A stretch of DNA of 64,000 bases, taken from the NCBI RefSeq assembly GCF_000187935.1, contig NZ_AEUT02000001.1, positions 496,001 to 560,000 on the forward strand. The letters run 5' to 3'. This document shows, piece after piece, positions 56,800-64,000 of this stretch; positions within the stretch are counted from its first letter, which is position 1, and every line of letters starts with the position of its first letter. The stretch is from Streptococcus parauberis NCFD 2020. GTDB lineage: Bacteria; Bacillota; Bacilli; Lactobacillales; Streptococcaceae. The notes below the pieces were generated by a model, which saw only the letters and a list, made by a program, of their open reading frames with translations, was not told where the DNA came from and made no database searches. Made by a program: the position numbers and the translations under genes.

Positions 56800-58054
56800 A
56801 CTTACTGTTGGTAAGTCTTTTTATTTTTATCCAGACAGCTAGATTACCGACTCTTGTTAATCCTTTAGTGTAGGAACCCCAGTATTGGCAAAGTTGACCA
56901 CCAAATTGCTTTTTATAATTAAAATTACCTATGCCGTCTTTACTTTTATCCGTTTCAATGGTTCCACCAAAATTGAAGTAGTCAATTCTATGGTCGACTG
57001 CATAGGTCAACATTTCGATATTAATCATGGTAGCACCGCCAAAGACAAGATATTCTACTAGATTACCTCCAAAATATGAGAGCAGTTGGTTGCCATGTTC
57101 AATGAAGAGATAGGAAGACAGTGGCAAAATATCTGAGTTTATCTGAAAGGAATGAAAATCTTGTAATCGTTTGTGATAACTATTTAATTTTTGTTTGGTG
57201 TTTTTGATAGCCACATTCCGCTTTTTAGAGTCTGGTTTTTGCTTTAGCTCTGCAATTCTCTTAGTAAAATCAACAATTTGATCATTTAGGCTTTTTTCGT
57301 AAGGTTTGCACTCGAGATAGGCAAACATAAATTTGGCGCGTGAACCAAAATTTGTCTTTAATTGTTGAAAAAACTGTTTATCTGGAATTGAGAAGTTTCT
57401 TCGTTTGGCGGTTTTGGCAAGTATTTGATAAAAATGGTATATTTCAGATTCATCTAGTTCTCTTACTTTTACATAGGCTTCCTTACTTTTCTTGATATTT
57501 CGTATTAAGACGGGCGAGAATGAGTCCACTAACTCTTTGTAAGAATTGTAGGACCTCAAGTCTTTGATGAAGTTTTGATTATCACCTTCTAAAAGAAAGT
57601 CGGTATCATAATAGTTCAAGTAACCCTTATCTAAAAGAAACTTGTTAATGTAAGCATGATTGTTCTGACTGATCACTTGTAGATTTTCATTATTGTGCGT
57701 GCGAATTTGATTAGGATGTATCATTAATGAAAGTGCCTTTTTGGTGCGGACATGCTCTTCTATGAGTTTTATAGCTTGCTGATACCGCTGCTCACTATTA
57801 CCATTTTTAAGAAGAGGACCATGGATTAGAAGAGCCTGCTTAAAGTAGCGCCATTTTTTTGCATAATTTATTACTGCAAGACCGACGACTTCCTCATTTT
57901 CGACCAATGCTAGACGTTCACAGAACAAGTAATTATTTCTAGAGACTTGCAACTCATAGATTTCGTTTGATTGTAGAAAATTTGACCATTTAAATTCTTC
58001 TTGTAAATTTATAAATATTTCTTTCTTACAGTTTATTAGTTTCATAAATCTCAT
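56789..58054 (-). CDS. FemAB/MurM-type peptidoglycan bridge aminoacyltransferase
   Basis: A protein of about 421 residues of the Fem family, which transfers amino acids from tRNA to the lysine of lipid II to build interpeptide bridges. Typical features are the paired GNAT-like domains, a coiled-coil arm at about 255-305 (FTKRIAELKQKPDSKKRNVAIKNTKQKLNSYHKRLQDF) and the C-terminal DYFNFGGTIETDKSKDGIGNFNYKKQFGG motif. A longer frame extends to 58120, but its start MWIYYLLPTAIAF has no ribosome binding site; the ATGs at 58054 or 58045 follow AAAGGA. Which amino acid is added is unknown. Confidence 0.85.
   Translation of the reverse strand: MRFMKLINCKKEIFINLQEEFKWSNFLQSNEIYELQVSRNNYLFCERLALVENEEVVGLAVINYAKKWRYFKQALLIHGPLLKNGNSEQRYQQAIKLIEEHVRTKKALSLMIHPNQIRTHNNENLQVISQNNHAYINKFLLDKGYLNYYDTDFLLEGDNQNFIKDLRSYNSYKELVDSFSPVLIRNIKKSKEAYVKVRELDESEIYHFYQILAKTAKRRNFSIPDKQFFQQLKTNFGSRAKFMFAYLECKPYEKSLNDQIVDFTKRIAELKQKPDSKKRNVAIKNTKQKLNSYHKRLQDFHSFQINSDILPLSSYLFIEHGNQLLSYFGGNLVEYLVFGGATMINIEMLTYAVDHRIDYFNFGGTIETDKSKDGIGNFNYKKQFGGQLCQYWGSYTKGLTRVGNLAVWIKIKRLTNSKSND
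56797..56823 (+). terminator. Terminator of the ThrE operon inside the fem gene 3' end
   Basis: AGACTTAC / GTAAGTCT with a five-base loop, then TTTTTATTTTT, lying in the last codons of the convergent fem gene. Confidence 0.75.
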
Positions 58055-58342
58055 TATTCCTTTTTTTAGTGTGCAGTAAAAGAAAGCAATAGCAGTAGGT
58101 AGTAAGTAATAAATCCACATAACTAGAGCTCATTAGACTATTAAATAATTTAGATTACGTAATCATTTCTCATTGTTACGATTATATTACAACTATATTT
58201 CTAATATGTCAATGATGAAATTTAATAATTTTAATTAAATCAACATATAAATTATTACTTACTAGGTTTTTTGACAGCCAAGGTCAAAAAGATTTAAATT
58301 TTGTTATAATATATAGACAAAGAAAGTTCGATGAGGAAGATT

Positions 58343-58561
58343 ATGAATTTATTAGATAGATTGAAAAAAGCAAATGATAAAAAAAGTAAAAATAGAGAGA
58401 TCTATATTGAAAAAAATCGTAATTCTTATTTAGAGGAGTTACAAGAGTTACAAGCTAATATTAATCAACTGAAGGTTGCAAAAAATCCAAGCACGACTCG
58501 CTTATCAATCCTTAAAAAAAGAAAAGATCGAGTTGAAAATATTCTAAATCATGATATCTAA
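58343..58561 (+). CDS. Small basic coiled-coil protein, unknown function
   Basis: A 72-residue, Lys/Asn-rich protein (MNLLDRLKKANDKKSKNREIYIEKNRNS...) with a heptad-like stretch YLEELQELQANINQLKVA predicted to be helical. GAGGAAGA lies five bases before the ATG at 58343, so I prefer it to the ATG at 58331. No family recognised. It precedes a 27-codon frame and a DUF697 gene, all on the plus strand, just left of dif. Confidence 0.55.
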   Translation: MNLLDRLKKANDKKSKNREIYIEKNRNSYLEELQELQANINQLKVAKNPSTTRLSILKKRKDRVENILNHDI

Positions 58562-58582
58562 TACGTAACATGAGGACTAATT

Positions 58583-58666
58583 ATGAACACTGATAATATG
58601 GATTTACCTATAAACTTGTCACGTGTTAAAAAAGAAAAACATAGTATAGTAAAATTAATTACATAA
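58583..58666 (+). CDS. Possible 27-residue peptide gene
   Basis: MNTDNMDLPINLSRVKKEKHSIVKLIT follows GAGGACTAATT. It may be a real micro-gene or the truncated start of a lost gene; the basic middle and absence of a membrane segment give no functional clue. Confidence 0.3.
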   Translation: MNTDNMDLPINLSRVKKEKHSIVKLIT

Positions 58667-58740
58667 TTTGTTTATTTATGAACTTTTAAAAAATGCTTTC
58701 TTATAGAAATATAGTATAATGCTATTCAGGAGGAGATTAT

Positions 58741-59163
58741 ATGACAATTGTACAAAAAGAAACAGCCATGAAGGCTGTGCATACTGCATCCGTAGCTGCT
58801 GCCGGAGTGGCTTTAAGCCCAATTCCATTTTCGGATGCCATGTTATTGGTTCCTATTCAAACAATGATGATTACTAATATATTCAAAGCATATGGGCAAA
58901 GCACTACACGAGGACTTGTATCTGGGGTTGTTCAAGCTACAACAGCAACAACATTAGGAAGAACTGCAGTTACAAGTATCATCAAATTTGTCCCTGGAAT
59001 TGGTACTGTAGTTGGCGCCCTTATTGGTTCTGGTGTAGCTGTTGCCATCACAGAATCGATTGGCCAAAAACTAATTAATCAATTTGAAGAACATGGTTCA
59101 GTTGATACAGAGAGTTTGAAATCAATTATCAAAACAGTTATTTTAAAGAAAATAAGAAAATAG
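58741..59163 (+). CDS. Orphan DUF697-type membrane-associated domain protein
   Basis: A 140-residue protein resembling the C-terminal DUF697 domain found behind Era-like GTPase domains: ALSPIPFSDAMLLVPIQTMMITNIFKAYG, then ATTATTLGRTAVTSIIKFVPGIGTVVGALIGSGVAVAITESIGQKLI. Here no GTPase domain precedes it. Hydrophobic Ala/Gly/Val-rich helices (about 15-35, 65-105) suggest membrane insertion. AGGAGGAGATTAT gives a strong ribosome binding site, and a TATAAT-like -10 lies just upstream near 58715. Function unknown. Confidence 0.72.
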   Translation: MTIVQKETAMKAVHTASVAAAGVALSPIPFSDAMLLVPIQTMMITNIFKAYGQSTTRGLVSGVVQATTATTLGRTAVTSIIKFVPGIGTVVGALIGSGVAVAITESIGQKLINQFEEHGSVDTESLKSIIKTVILKKIRK

Positions 59164-59181
59164 GATTTTATATCGTGAAAC

Positions 59182-59212
59182 AAAAAGAAGACAAGCCCTT
59201 GTCTTCTTTTTG
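59182..59212. terminator. Terminator after the DUF697 gene
   Basis: AAAAAGAAGACAA / TTGTCTTCTTTTT with a four-base loop. Confidence 0.9.
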
Positions 59213-59827
59213 TATTTGAAAAAGGTGGACATTTATTAAAGTTAATCCATAATTTCTAGCCAAGGGAAAAATTTAAATCATTTATATACAAGAGCAATGC
59301 TATGGTAGGATATATCTAGAAATTTTTTGTTCATTATTTTTTTAAATCGAAGAACGATATAAATTATCATAATTATATTTATGTAAAATATCAAATAATT
59401 TATTTCAATATATACAATAATCATCTTTAGAATTATCGTTATTATTCGGCAATGCTGAGATTGCCATTCTGAGACATTTTCAAGTGATTTCACCTATCAG
59501 TGTAAGCACAAACAAGGTAAATATAAATTATGGCAAATTAGCTTAAATAGTAAATCAATAGAAATGAGCTAAACAATTCTAAATGGAATAGGTTCATATC
59601 AGAAGCAATTTAAATTTCATTAGTAAAGAGCATCTTAGTTAAAGATAATTGGTGATGCTCAAATCAAATTCAATTTAGGTCAAAGAACAATACGGGAGCT
59701 ATTCAGCTATTCGAAAAAAATATAAAAGCTAAAAGTGGGTAAGAATTTTCATAAAGTAGATGTTTGCTGATTTGTTCAATAATAATAAGGTATTGGAATA
59801 AAAACATTCCCATATATTCCCGATAAC
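59213..59827. other. Long AT-rich intergenic region upstream of dif
   Basis: About 615 bases with no supportable gene. A 71-codon minus-strand frame at 59278-59493 is Ile/Tyr-rich with a GTG start and no good ribosome binding site, and is rejected. Low gene density next to dif is usual for a terminus. Confidence 0.55.
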
Positions 59828-59858
59828 ATCTTTCCGAAAAACTGTAATTTTCTTGAAA
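59828..59858. other. dif: Chromosome dimer resolution site dif (dif_SL type)
   Basis: A 31-bp sequence with 11-bp arms ATCTTTCCGAA and TTTTCTTGAAA around a 9-bp centre AAACTGTAA matches, as I recall it, the atypical streptococcal/lactococcal dif_SL site, and it lies 83 bp upstream of xerS as in those genomes. XerS alone acts on it to resolve chromosome dimers. Confidence 0.92.
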
Positions 59859-59941
59859 AACATATAAGGTTATGTTATACTTCTATTATAGACAATATAG
59901 AAAAAGGCCTTATGAAAAAAGGCAAATTAAGGTAAATATTA

Positions 59942-61012
59942 ATGAGACGTGAATTACTTTTAAAAAAAATTGAAGACTATAAATCAATTATGCCTTGGTA
60001 TGTTTTAGATTATTATCAATCTAAATTGTCAGTGCCTTATAGTTTTACAACCTTATATGAATATCTTAAGGAATATAAACGTTTCTTTGAATGGTTAATT
60101 GATGCTGACATCTCAAATGTTACTAAAATTGCTGATATTGATTTATCTACTTTGGAACATTTGACTAAGAAAGATATGGAGGCTTTTGTTCTTTATTTAC
60201 GTGAACGTCCTTCTCTTAATACATACTCAACTAAGTCTGGTGTCTCACAAACGACCATTAACAGAACTTTGTCTGCCTTATCCAGTCTCTACAAGTATTT
60301 GACTGAGGAGGTTGAAAATGACCAAGGGGAACCTTATTTCTACAGAAATGTCATGAAAAAGGTCTCTACTAAGAAAAAAAAAGAAACTTTAGCCTCACGG
60401 GCTGAAAATATTAAGCAAAAACTCTTCTTAGGTGACGAAACCATGGAATTTCTGGAGTATGTTGATAATGAGTACGAAAATTTACTGTCAAATCGAGCTA
60501 AATCATCTTTCCGAAAAAATAAGGAACGTGATCTTGCTATTATTGCGCTTCTTCTTGCTTCTGGCGTTCGACTCTCAGAAGCTGTCAACCTTGATGTAAA
60601 AGACTTGAATCTAAAAATGATGGTCATCGAGGTAACGCGTAAGGGTGGAAAACGTGATTCTGTCAACGTTGCTGGCTTTGCCAAACCATATATCGAGAAT
60701 TATTTAGCCATTCGCAAGAACCGGTACAAGGCGGAAAAACAAGATCTTGCTTTCTTTCTAACTGAGTATCGCGGTGTTCCTAATCGAATTGATGCCTCTT
60801 CTATAGAAAAAATGGTTGCTAAGTACTCACAAGATTTCAAAATCCGGGTTACGCCCCATAAATTACGCCATACACTGGCTACCAGACTTTATGATGCAAC
60901 CAAGTCTCAGGTCTTAGTTAGTCACCAATTAGGCCATGCCTCTACACAGGTTACTGACCTTTATACCCATATCGTCAATGACGAACAAAAAAATGCCTTG
61001 GATAAATTATAA
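59942..61012 (+). CDS. xerS: Tyrosine recombinase XerS
   Basis: A 356-residue tyrosine recombinase, the single Xer protein of streptococci and lactococci. The N-terminal SAM-like core-binding domain covers about 15-125. Catalytic residues are Arg210 ([10 protein letters not shown]), a Lys in the beta-hairpin (VTRKGGKRD), His306/Arg309 ([10 protein letters not shown]), His332 (LGHAS) and nucleophile Tyr341 (VTDLYTHI). It acts on the dif site just upstream, with FtsK providing activation at division. Confidence 0.95.
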   Translation: MRRELLLKKIEDYKSIMPWYVLDYYQSKLSVPYSFTTLYEYLKEYKRFFEWLIDADISNVTKIADIDLSTLEHLTKKDMEAFVLYLRERPSLNTYSTKSGVSQTTINRTLSALSSLYKYLTEEVENDQGEPYFYRNVMKKVSTKKKKETLASRAENIKQKLFLGDETMEFLEYVDNEYENLLSNRAKSSFRKNKERDLAIIALLLASGVRLSEAVNLDVKDLNLKMMVIEVTRKGGKRDSVNVAGFAKPYIENYLAIRKNRYKAEKQDLAFFLTEYRGVPNRIDASSIEKMVAKYSQDFKIRVTPHKLRHTLATRLYDATKSQVLVSHQLGHASTQVTDLYTHIVNDEQKNALDKL

Positions 61013-61047
61013 CATAATTATATTTATGTAAACTACTCTAATGTTTT

Positions 61048-61078
61048 AAAAGTGAACTGTCAATAGTTCACTTTTTTT
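61048..61078. terminator. Terminator between xerS and the OYE gene
   Basis: AAAAGTGAAC / GTTCACTTTT with a seven-base loop and a T-run; the convergent OYE gene ends at 61085. Confidence 0.8.
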
Positions 61079-61084
61079 CTGGCT

Positions 61085-62233
61085 TTATTTGATACTTTCA
61101 CCATTAGGTAATGGTGGTAAGCTTGTTCCTTCAGGTGCTGTATAGACATTTTTTAATCCTTGTGTCCAGGATACTTTTTTCAATTGTTCAGGACTTATCT
61201 CATGGATAATGGTATTACCTCTGCCCTCTGAGATTTTTTTACCAAACTCTGGATCGACTAAGGTACCACGTCCTACTGCTACTAAATCAGTATAGTTTTC
61301 AATGGCATTTTGAGCACCTTTTTCATCAAACACGCCACCGACTAAAATTAATTTTGTCTGATCATCTAGGATTTCTTTATAATACTCACCAAAACTTTTT
61401 TCTCCACCAGTTGGTACTGTTGCGTAGCCATTCCAAAGGGAAAGGTGAATGTAGTCTATTTCGCGTTTAATAACTTCTTTAATTAATTCGAGTCCTTCCA
61501 GATATGTATAGCCTACTGTTTCGCCATGGATTTCTTCAGGGCTGAATCGATAACCAAGTATAAAGTTTTCGGGTGCTGATTCGGCAATGACACGTTTCAC
61601 TTCATCAACTACAGCTAGTGGAAAAGCCATTCTTTTTTCTAGGCTACCGCCCCATTTGTCTTCTCGCTGATTTGAAATTGCTGAAAAGAACTGTTGTAAT
61701 CCATAATGGTTAGCACCATGAATCTCAACCCCATCAAAGCCAGCTGTAATGGCACGTTTTGTTGCACGACCAAAATCTTTAATGATTTCTTCAATTTCTT
61801 CATTAGTCATTTCCCGAACAGGATAATCTAAAAAGTCAAAATCGATTGCTGATGGTGCTAAGACTTCCTTGCCTTTTGCAGCTCGTCCCATGGCTTCACG
61901 TCCACCATGATGGATTTGTAAGATTGCTTTATTGCCGTCTTTCTTTAGAGCCTTAGCAATATTTGTGATTGACTCTAGGTGGTCATCGTCATAGATTCCT
62001 AATTGTTCTGGTACACCAGCTTTTGTACAAGGTCCACCATTTTCGGAAACATAATGAAATTCAACAATCATCATGCCTGCAGCTTGAGATCTTGCATTAT
62101 AGTATTTTAGTGTGTCTTCAGAAGCGAAACCACCTTCTAAACCTGAAAAAGTTAGCATTGGCGGCATGACAATACGATTAGTAACACTTGCTCCATGTCT
62201 GAAAGTTACTTTATCTGTTAATTTATTAGTCAT
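61085..62233 (-). CDS. NADH:flavin oxidoreductase (Old Yellow Enzyme family)
   Basis: A 382-residue FMN enzyme with a TIM barrel. MPPMLTFSG near the start, ILQIHHGGREAMG, FDGVEIHGANHYGLQQFFSAISNQREDKWGGSLEKRMAFPL and LVGGVFDEKGAQNAIENYTDLVAVGRGTLVDPEF are diagnostic of YqjM/YqiG-type OYEs that reduce activated alkenes. It lacks the extra FAD/NAD domains of 2,4-dienoyl-CoA reductase. AAAGGAGTTTCTT precedes the ATG at 62233. Monocistronic. Confidence 0.92.
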   Translation of the reverse strand: MTNKLTDKVTFRHGASVTNRIVMPPMLTFSGLEGGFASEDTLKYYNARSQAAGMMIVEFHYVSENGGPCTKAGVPEQLGIYDDDHLESITNIAKALKKDGNKAILQIHHGGREAMGRAAKGKEVLAPSAIDFDFLDYPVREMTNEEIEEIIKDFGRATKRAITAGFDGVEIHGANHYGLQQFFSAISNQREDKWGGSLEKRMAFPLAVVDEVKRVIAESAPENFILGYRFSPEEIHGETVGYTYLEGLELIKEVIKREIDYIHLSLWNGYATVPTGGEKSFGEYYKEILDDQTKLILVGGVFDEKGAQNAIENYTDLVAVGRGTLVDPEFGKKISEGRGNTIIHEISPEQLKKVSWTQGLKNVYTAPEGTSLPPLPNGESIK

Positions 62234-62288
62234 AAGAAACTCCTTTGTAATTTTCTTTCATTTTAACATATTGGACAAAGTCACGCTA

Positions 62289-62322
62289 ATAAAAAAAGCA
62301 ATCCTATTGGATTACTTTTTAA
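62289..62322 (-). terminator. Terminator downstream of the ParB-like gene
   Basis: On the minus strand AAAAAGTAATCC-AATA-GGATTGCTTTTTTT: a hairpin with one mismatch and a T-run. Confidence 0.7.
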
Positions 62323-62344
62323 AATAATCAGTGCAATAATCAAT

Positions 62345-62661
62345 CTATTTGCTTTGATAATCTGCATGGGATAAAACTGACATATCACTAATTGATTCTA
62401 TCTGCCGGCTTTTTGCTTCTTGAACAAAATCGAAAATATAAGCATCGGCTTGGTTCTCATAGACTTTTACTGTTGAAATTCCCTTGTCAAGGGCAACTTT
62501 TAAGCGACTGTGTCCATCTAAAGATATATAGCGACCCTGACTGTCTTTAATAACTGGAACAATGACATCATTAGATGTATTGATAAATGAGGCTACAGCC
62601 AAATATTTATTCGGGAATCTTGATATGTGTTTTGTCTTGAAACTTCTATATTATAAGTCAT
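62345..62661 (-). pseudogene. ParB/Srx-domain-like gene with a frameshift
   Basis: The ATG at 62661 overlaps the upstream stop (TAATG), typical of translational coupling, and begins MTYNIEVSRQ. That frame soon closes; a neighbouring frame continues KHISRFPNKYLAVASFINTSNDVIVPVIKDSQGRYISLDGHSRLKVALDKGISTVKVYENQ, containing the ParB-like LDGHSRLxxA motif. The two parts join near 62630 by a one-base shift. Unless the shift is a sequencing error, the gene is inactive. ParB-fold proteins of this small size are not chromosome-segregation ParB; their role is unknown. Confidence 0.65.
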
Positions 62662-62996
62662 TATTTTGTTTTTTCTTTTTGAATATAGTTAATTAAATTC
62701 TCAGTTCTTCCATATTTTAATGAAGCACTTTTATCTTTTTCAAGAATTACTGACTCTAAATCAATATTATTAATGGATGCAATTGCAAAAGCATAATGTA
62801 TTATATCAGCTAATTCCTGAGATAGAGCTTCGTCGATATTTATGTCTGCTTGTTTTCTACCTTCTTTAATATTGAGAACTTGAGCTACTTCTCCAACTTC
62901 TTCAACTAGTTTCATAAAAAGACCTTGGTCACCCTGATGACTTTTATAAATGTTTTTCATATAATCTTGATAAGTAATTATTGCTAATTTATTCAA
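62661..62996 (-). CDS. MazG-like nucleotide pyrophosphohydrolase
   Basis: A 111-residue protein with the MazG pattern LFMKLVEEVGEVAQVLN (E-E-x-x-E) and ELADIIHYAFAIA (E-x-x-D), the metal-binding helices of all-alpha NTP pyrophosphatases, which remove damaged or excess nucleotides. I prefer the TTG at 62996 (MNKLAIITYQDYMKN) because AGGAGA lies eight bases upstream; a longer frame reaching 63074 begins with MPQYSLVRQ and lacks a ribosome binding site. It is coupled to the ParB-like gene. Confidence 0.8.
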   Translation of the reverse strand: MNKLAIITYQDYMKNIYKSHQGDQGLFMKLVEEVGEVAQVLNIKEGRKQADINIDEALSQELADIIHYAFAIASINNIDLESVILEKDKSASLKYGRTENLINYIQKEKTK

Positions 62997-63009
62997 TTTC
63001 AAGTTCTCC

Positions 63010-63105
63010 TTATTTGACTTCAATTTCTTTACGACCGACCTCTTCTCCTGCCTTACTAAAGAGTATTGAGGCATTTACATAATTTTGTATAGCTTTATTT
63101 GTTTT
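63010..63105 (-). pseudogene. Unidentified C-terminal gene fragment
   Basis: After the stop at 63106 the same frame stays open for 31 codons (KTNKAIQNYVNASILFSKAGEEVGRKEIEVK) and ends just before the MazG ribosome binding site. Its protein-like composition suggests a gene tail, but I cannot assign it. Confidence 0.3.
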
Positions 63106-63236
63106 TCATGAAGATTTGTAAATATCACCTATGCCCATTTTTTGAGCTTTTTCAACAATTACTTGGGCTGTTACATATCTAAAACTGCTGACCAACACTC
63201 TTAAAGACTGTGATGTCATTTTCCGATTGTCGGTCA
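63106..63236 (-). pseudogene. Remnant of an ornithine cyclodeaminase/mu-crystallin family gene
   Basis: Minus-strand translation in three successive frames gives ENDITVFKSVG, then AVLDM, then VTAQVIVEKAQKMGIGDIYKSS and a stop. This reproduces the conserved C-terminal FKSVGxAxxDxxTAxxVxEKAxxxGIG stretch of ornithine cyclodeaminase-like dehydrogenases, with two small deletions. Alternatively, an ATG at 63238 overlapping the Nudix stop (ATGA) opens a single 43-codon frame through the last segment. I favour a decayed tail. Confidence 0.5.
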
Positions 63237-63812
63237 TGGATTTGTCCTATCTTTTGGCAGTTCTAACATTTCTGGTGTATAGGCACCGATACCATTAACG
63301 TGTGCTCCATATTGACCAAGCATGTCAAAACAGAGTTGAATTTTCCCTAGATGATATGGAATAAAACTTCCTTCTGTCATCATCTTGAAAATTTCTTGAC
63401 GACTTGCCCATTTGGCATCTTGTACTTCTTCTTCTTGTAAGGTTAAACTATTCAGATTTACATCTGCAATGACTAGAAAGGTGTCATCAAATCCTTGATC
63501 AAAATTGATTGTAAACTGTGGACGGATTTGCGAGAGGTCTATGCAGATACCTAATTCTTCCAGAGTTTCTCTCATGACGGCTTGCTGAGGTGTTTCACCT
63601 GCTAAGGCACTGCCACCGACGGAGATATCCCACATGTTTGGAAAGCCTTCTTTATCCTTTTGTCGTTGTTGTATTAAGAGTTCACCATTAGTATTAAAGA
63701 TACAAAGATGGACAACTAAGTGGAGGTCGCCTTCTTTAAAATTACTGCCACGTTCCATTGTACGACCAGTTTTATTGCGGTAGATATCATAGATATCCCA
63801 AATTTCTGCCAT
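63234..63812 (-). CDS. Nudix hydrolase
   Basis: A 192-residue Nudix protein. The Nudix box is G67-x5-E73-x7-R81-E82-x2-E85-E86-x-G88, fully conserved. The N-terminal MAEIWDIYDIYRNKTGRTMERGSNFKEGDLHLVVHLCIFN resembles the YfcD/isopentenyl-diphosphate isomerase-like subgroup, so the substrate may be a nucleoside diphosphate derivative or related pyrophosphate. The ATG at 63812 has AGGAGATTAATA upstream and is preferred to the longer frame starting at 63845. Confidence 0.9.
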   Translation of the reverse strand: MAEIWDIYDIYRNKTGRTMERGSNFKEGDLHLVVHLCIFNTNGELLIQQRQKDKEGFPNMWDISVGGSALAGETPQQAVMRETLEELGICIDLSQIRPQFTINFDQGFDDTFLVIADVNLNSLTLQEEEVQDAKWASRQEIFKMMTEGSFIPYHLGKIQLCFDMLGQYGAHVNGIGAYTPEMLELPKDRTNP

Positions 63813-64000
63813 TATTAATCTCCTATCACAAGTTATACGCCTCATTAATTAAAAAGGGTAATTGCCTATCTATTTCTTTTCTAGTGTGCAGTCTGAAATT
63901 GTTATGATAACAATTTTTTGAAACATGCTCAACTTTTGTTAAGATTGGCTGCTATCTTCTACTTACCTCTTTAACCTTGTGATTTTAACTTGTGTACCTT
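63813..64000. other. Right-edge region
   Basis: About 190 AT-rich bases upstream of the Nudix gene, presumably with its promoter. No gene or clear element was recognised. Confidence 0.4.

Noticed and set aside
59278..59493. 71-codon minus-strand frame near dif
   Set aside because: GTG start without a ribosome binding site, extreme Ile/Tyr content and no family resemblance; best explained as AT-rich noncoding DNA.

Overview
The window is chromosomal DNA of a low-GC Gram-positive coccus, almost certainly a pyogenic-group Streptococcus, with Streptococcus uberis or S. parauberis as the best guess. The evidence is gene order and content: tautomerase-tdk-prfA-prmC-sua5-glyA-ndpA-pvaA; nox; ldh divergent from gyrA-srtA; an Lmb/AdcAII lipoprotein followed by a histidine-triad lipoprotein under an AdcR-type operator; guaA, gntR and ylxM-ffh; an HdiR/UmuC mutagenesis cassette like the one described in S. 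uberis; and XerS with a dif-type site. Species is inferred, not proven. No rRNA, tRNA, CRISPR array or intact prophage was seen.

Layout. 1-7.6 kb: a partial ApbE flavin transferase, then a divergent tautomerase and the tdk-to-pvaA housekeeping run. 7.6-16 kb: NADH oxidase, a RibD-like reductase, lactate dehydrogenase, gyrase A, sortase A, a glyoxalase-fold protein and a secreted DUF1002 protein. 16-19.6 kb: the zinc-regulated lmb-htpA pair. 19.6-25 kb: DUF554 and DUF4230 membrane proteins, glutathione peroxidase, an XRE regulator and a remnant of a small lipoprotein gene. 23.4-28.1 kb: a GntR-controlled beta-glucoside locus (ADP-ribosylglycohydrolase, GH1 phospho-glucosidase, PTS IIC and IIB) with a near-ideal cre site and no IIA gene. 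28.1-28.9 kb: a decayed IS200-type element. 28.9-38.1 kb: peptide transporter, cation/proton antiporter, guaA, a secreted beta-helix-like protein of unknown function, a GntR regulator and ylxM-ffh. 38.1-43.2 kb: an orphan HigA-like regulator, a bacterial NADPH-oxidase (SpNOX-like) membrane flavocytochrome, and the hdiR-umuC-yolD-DUF5960 cassette. 43.2-51 kb: small metabolic enzymes, a broken flavodoxin gene, a second RpiR/GH1 beta-glucoside locus, an oxidoreductase and a cupin. 51-57 kb: two NADPH-dependent FMN-reductase-type proteins, the second fused to FMN-binding and fumarate-reductase domains, then an M20 amidohydrolase and a two-part ThrE exporter. 57-64 kb: a FemAB/MurM-type ligase, an orphan DUF697 protein, the dif site with xerS, an Old Yellow Enzyme homologue, and a decaying MazG/ParB-like/Nudix cluster.

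How things fit together. Most genes left of dif run on the plus strand and every recognisable gene right of xerS runs on the minus strand, as expected if replication forks meet at the dif site near 59.84 kb. Redox metabolism is over-represented: NADH oxidase, lactate dehydrogenase, glutathione peroxidase, SpNOX-like protein, quinone-oxidoreductase-like MDR, FMN reductases, OYE, and a predicted covalently flavinylated fumarate-reductase-like protein whose flavin transferase (ApbE) lies at the left edge. Decay is concentrated in small accessory genes: the IS200 transposase, the lipoprotein, the flavodoxin, the ParB-like gene and an ornithine-cyclodeaminase-like tail.
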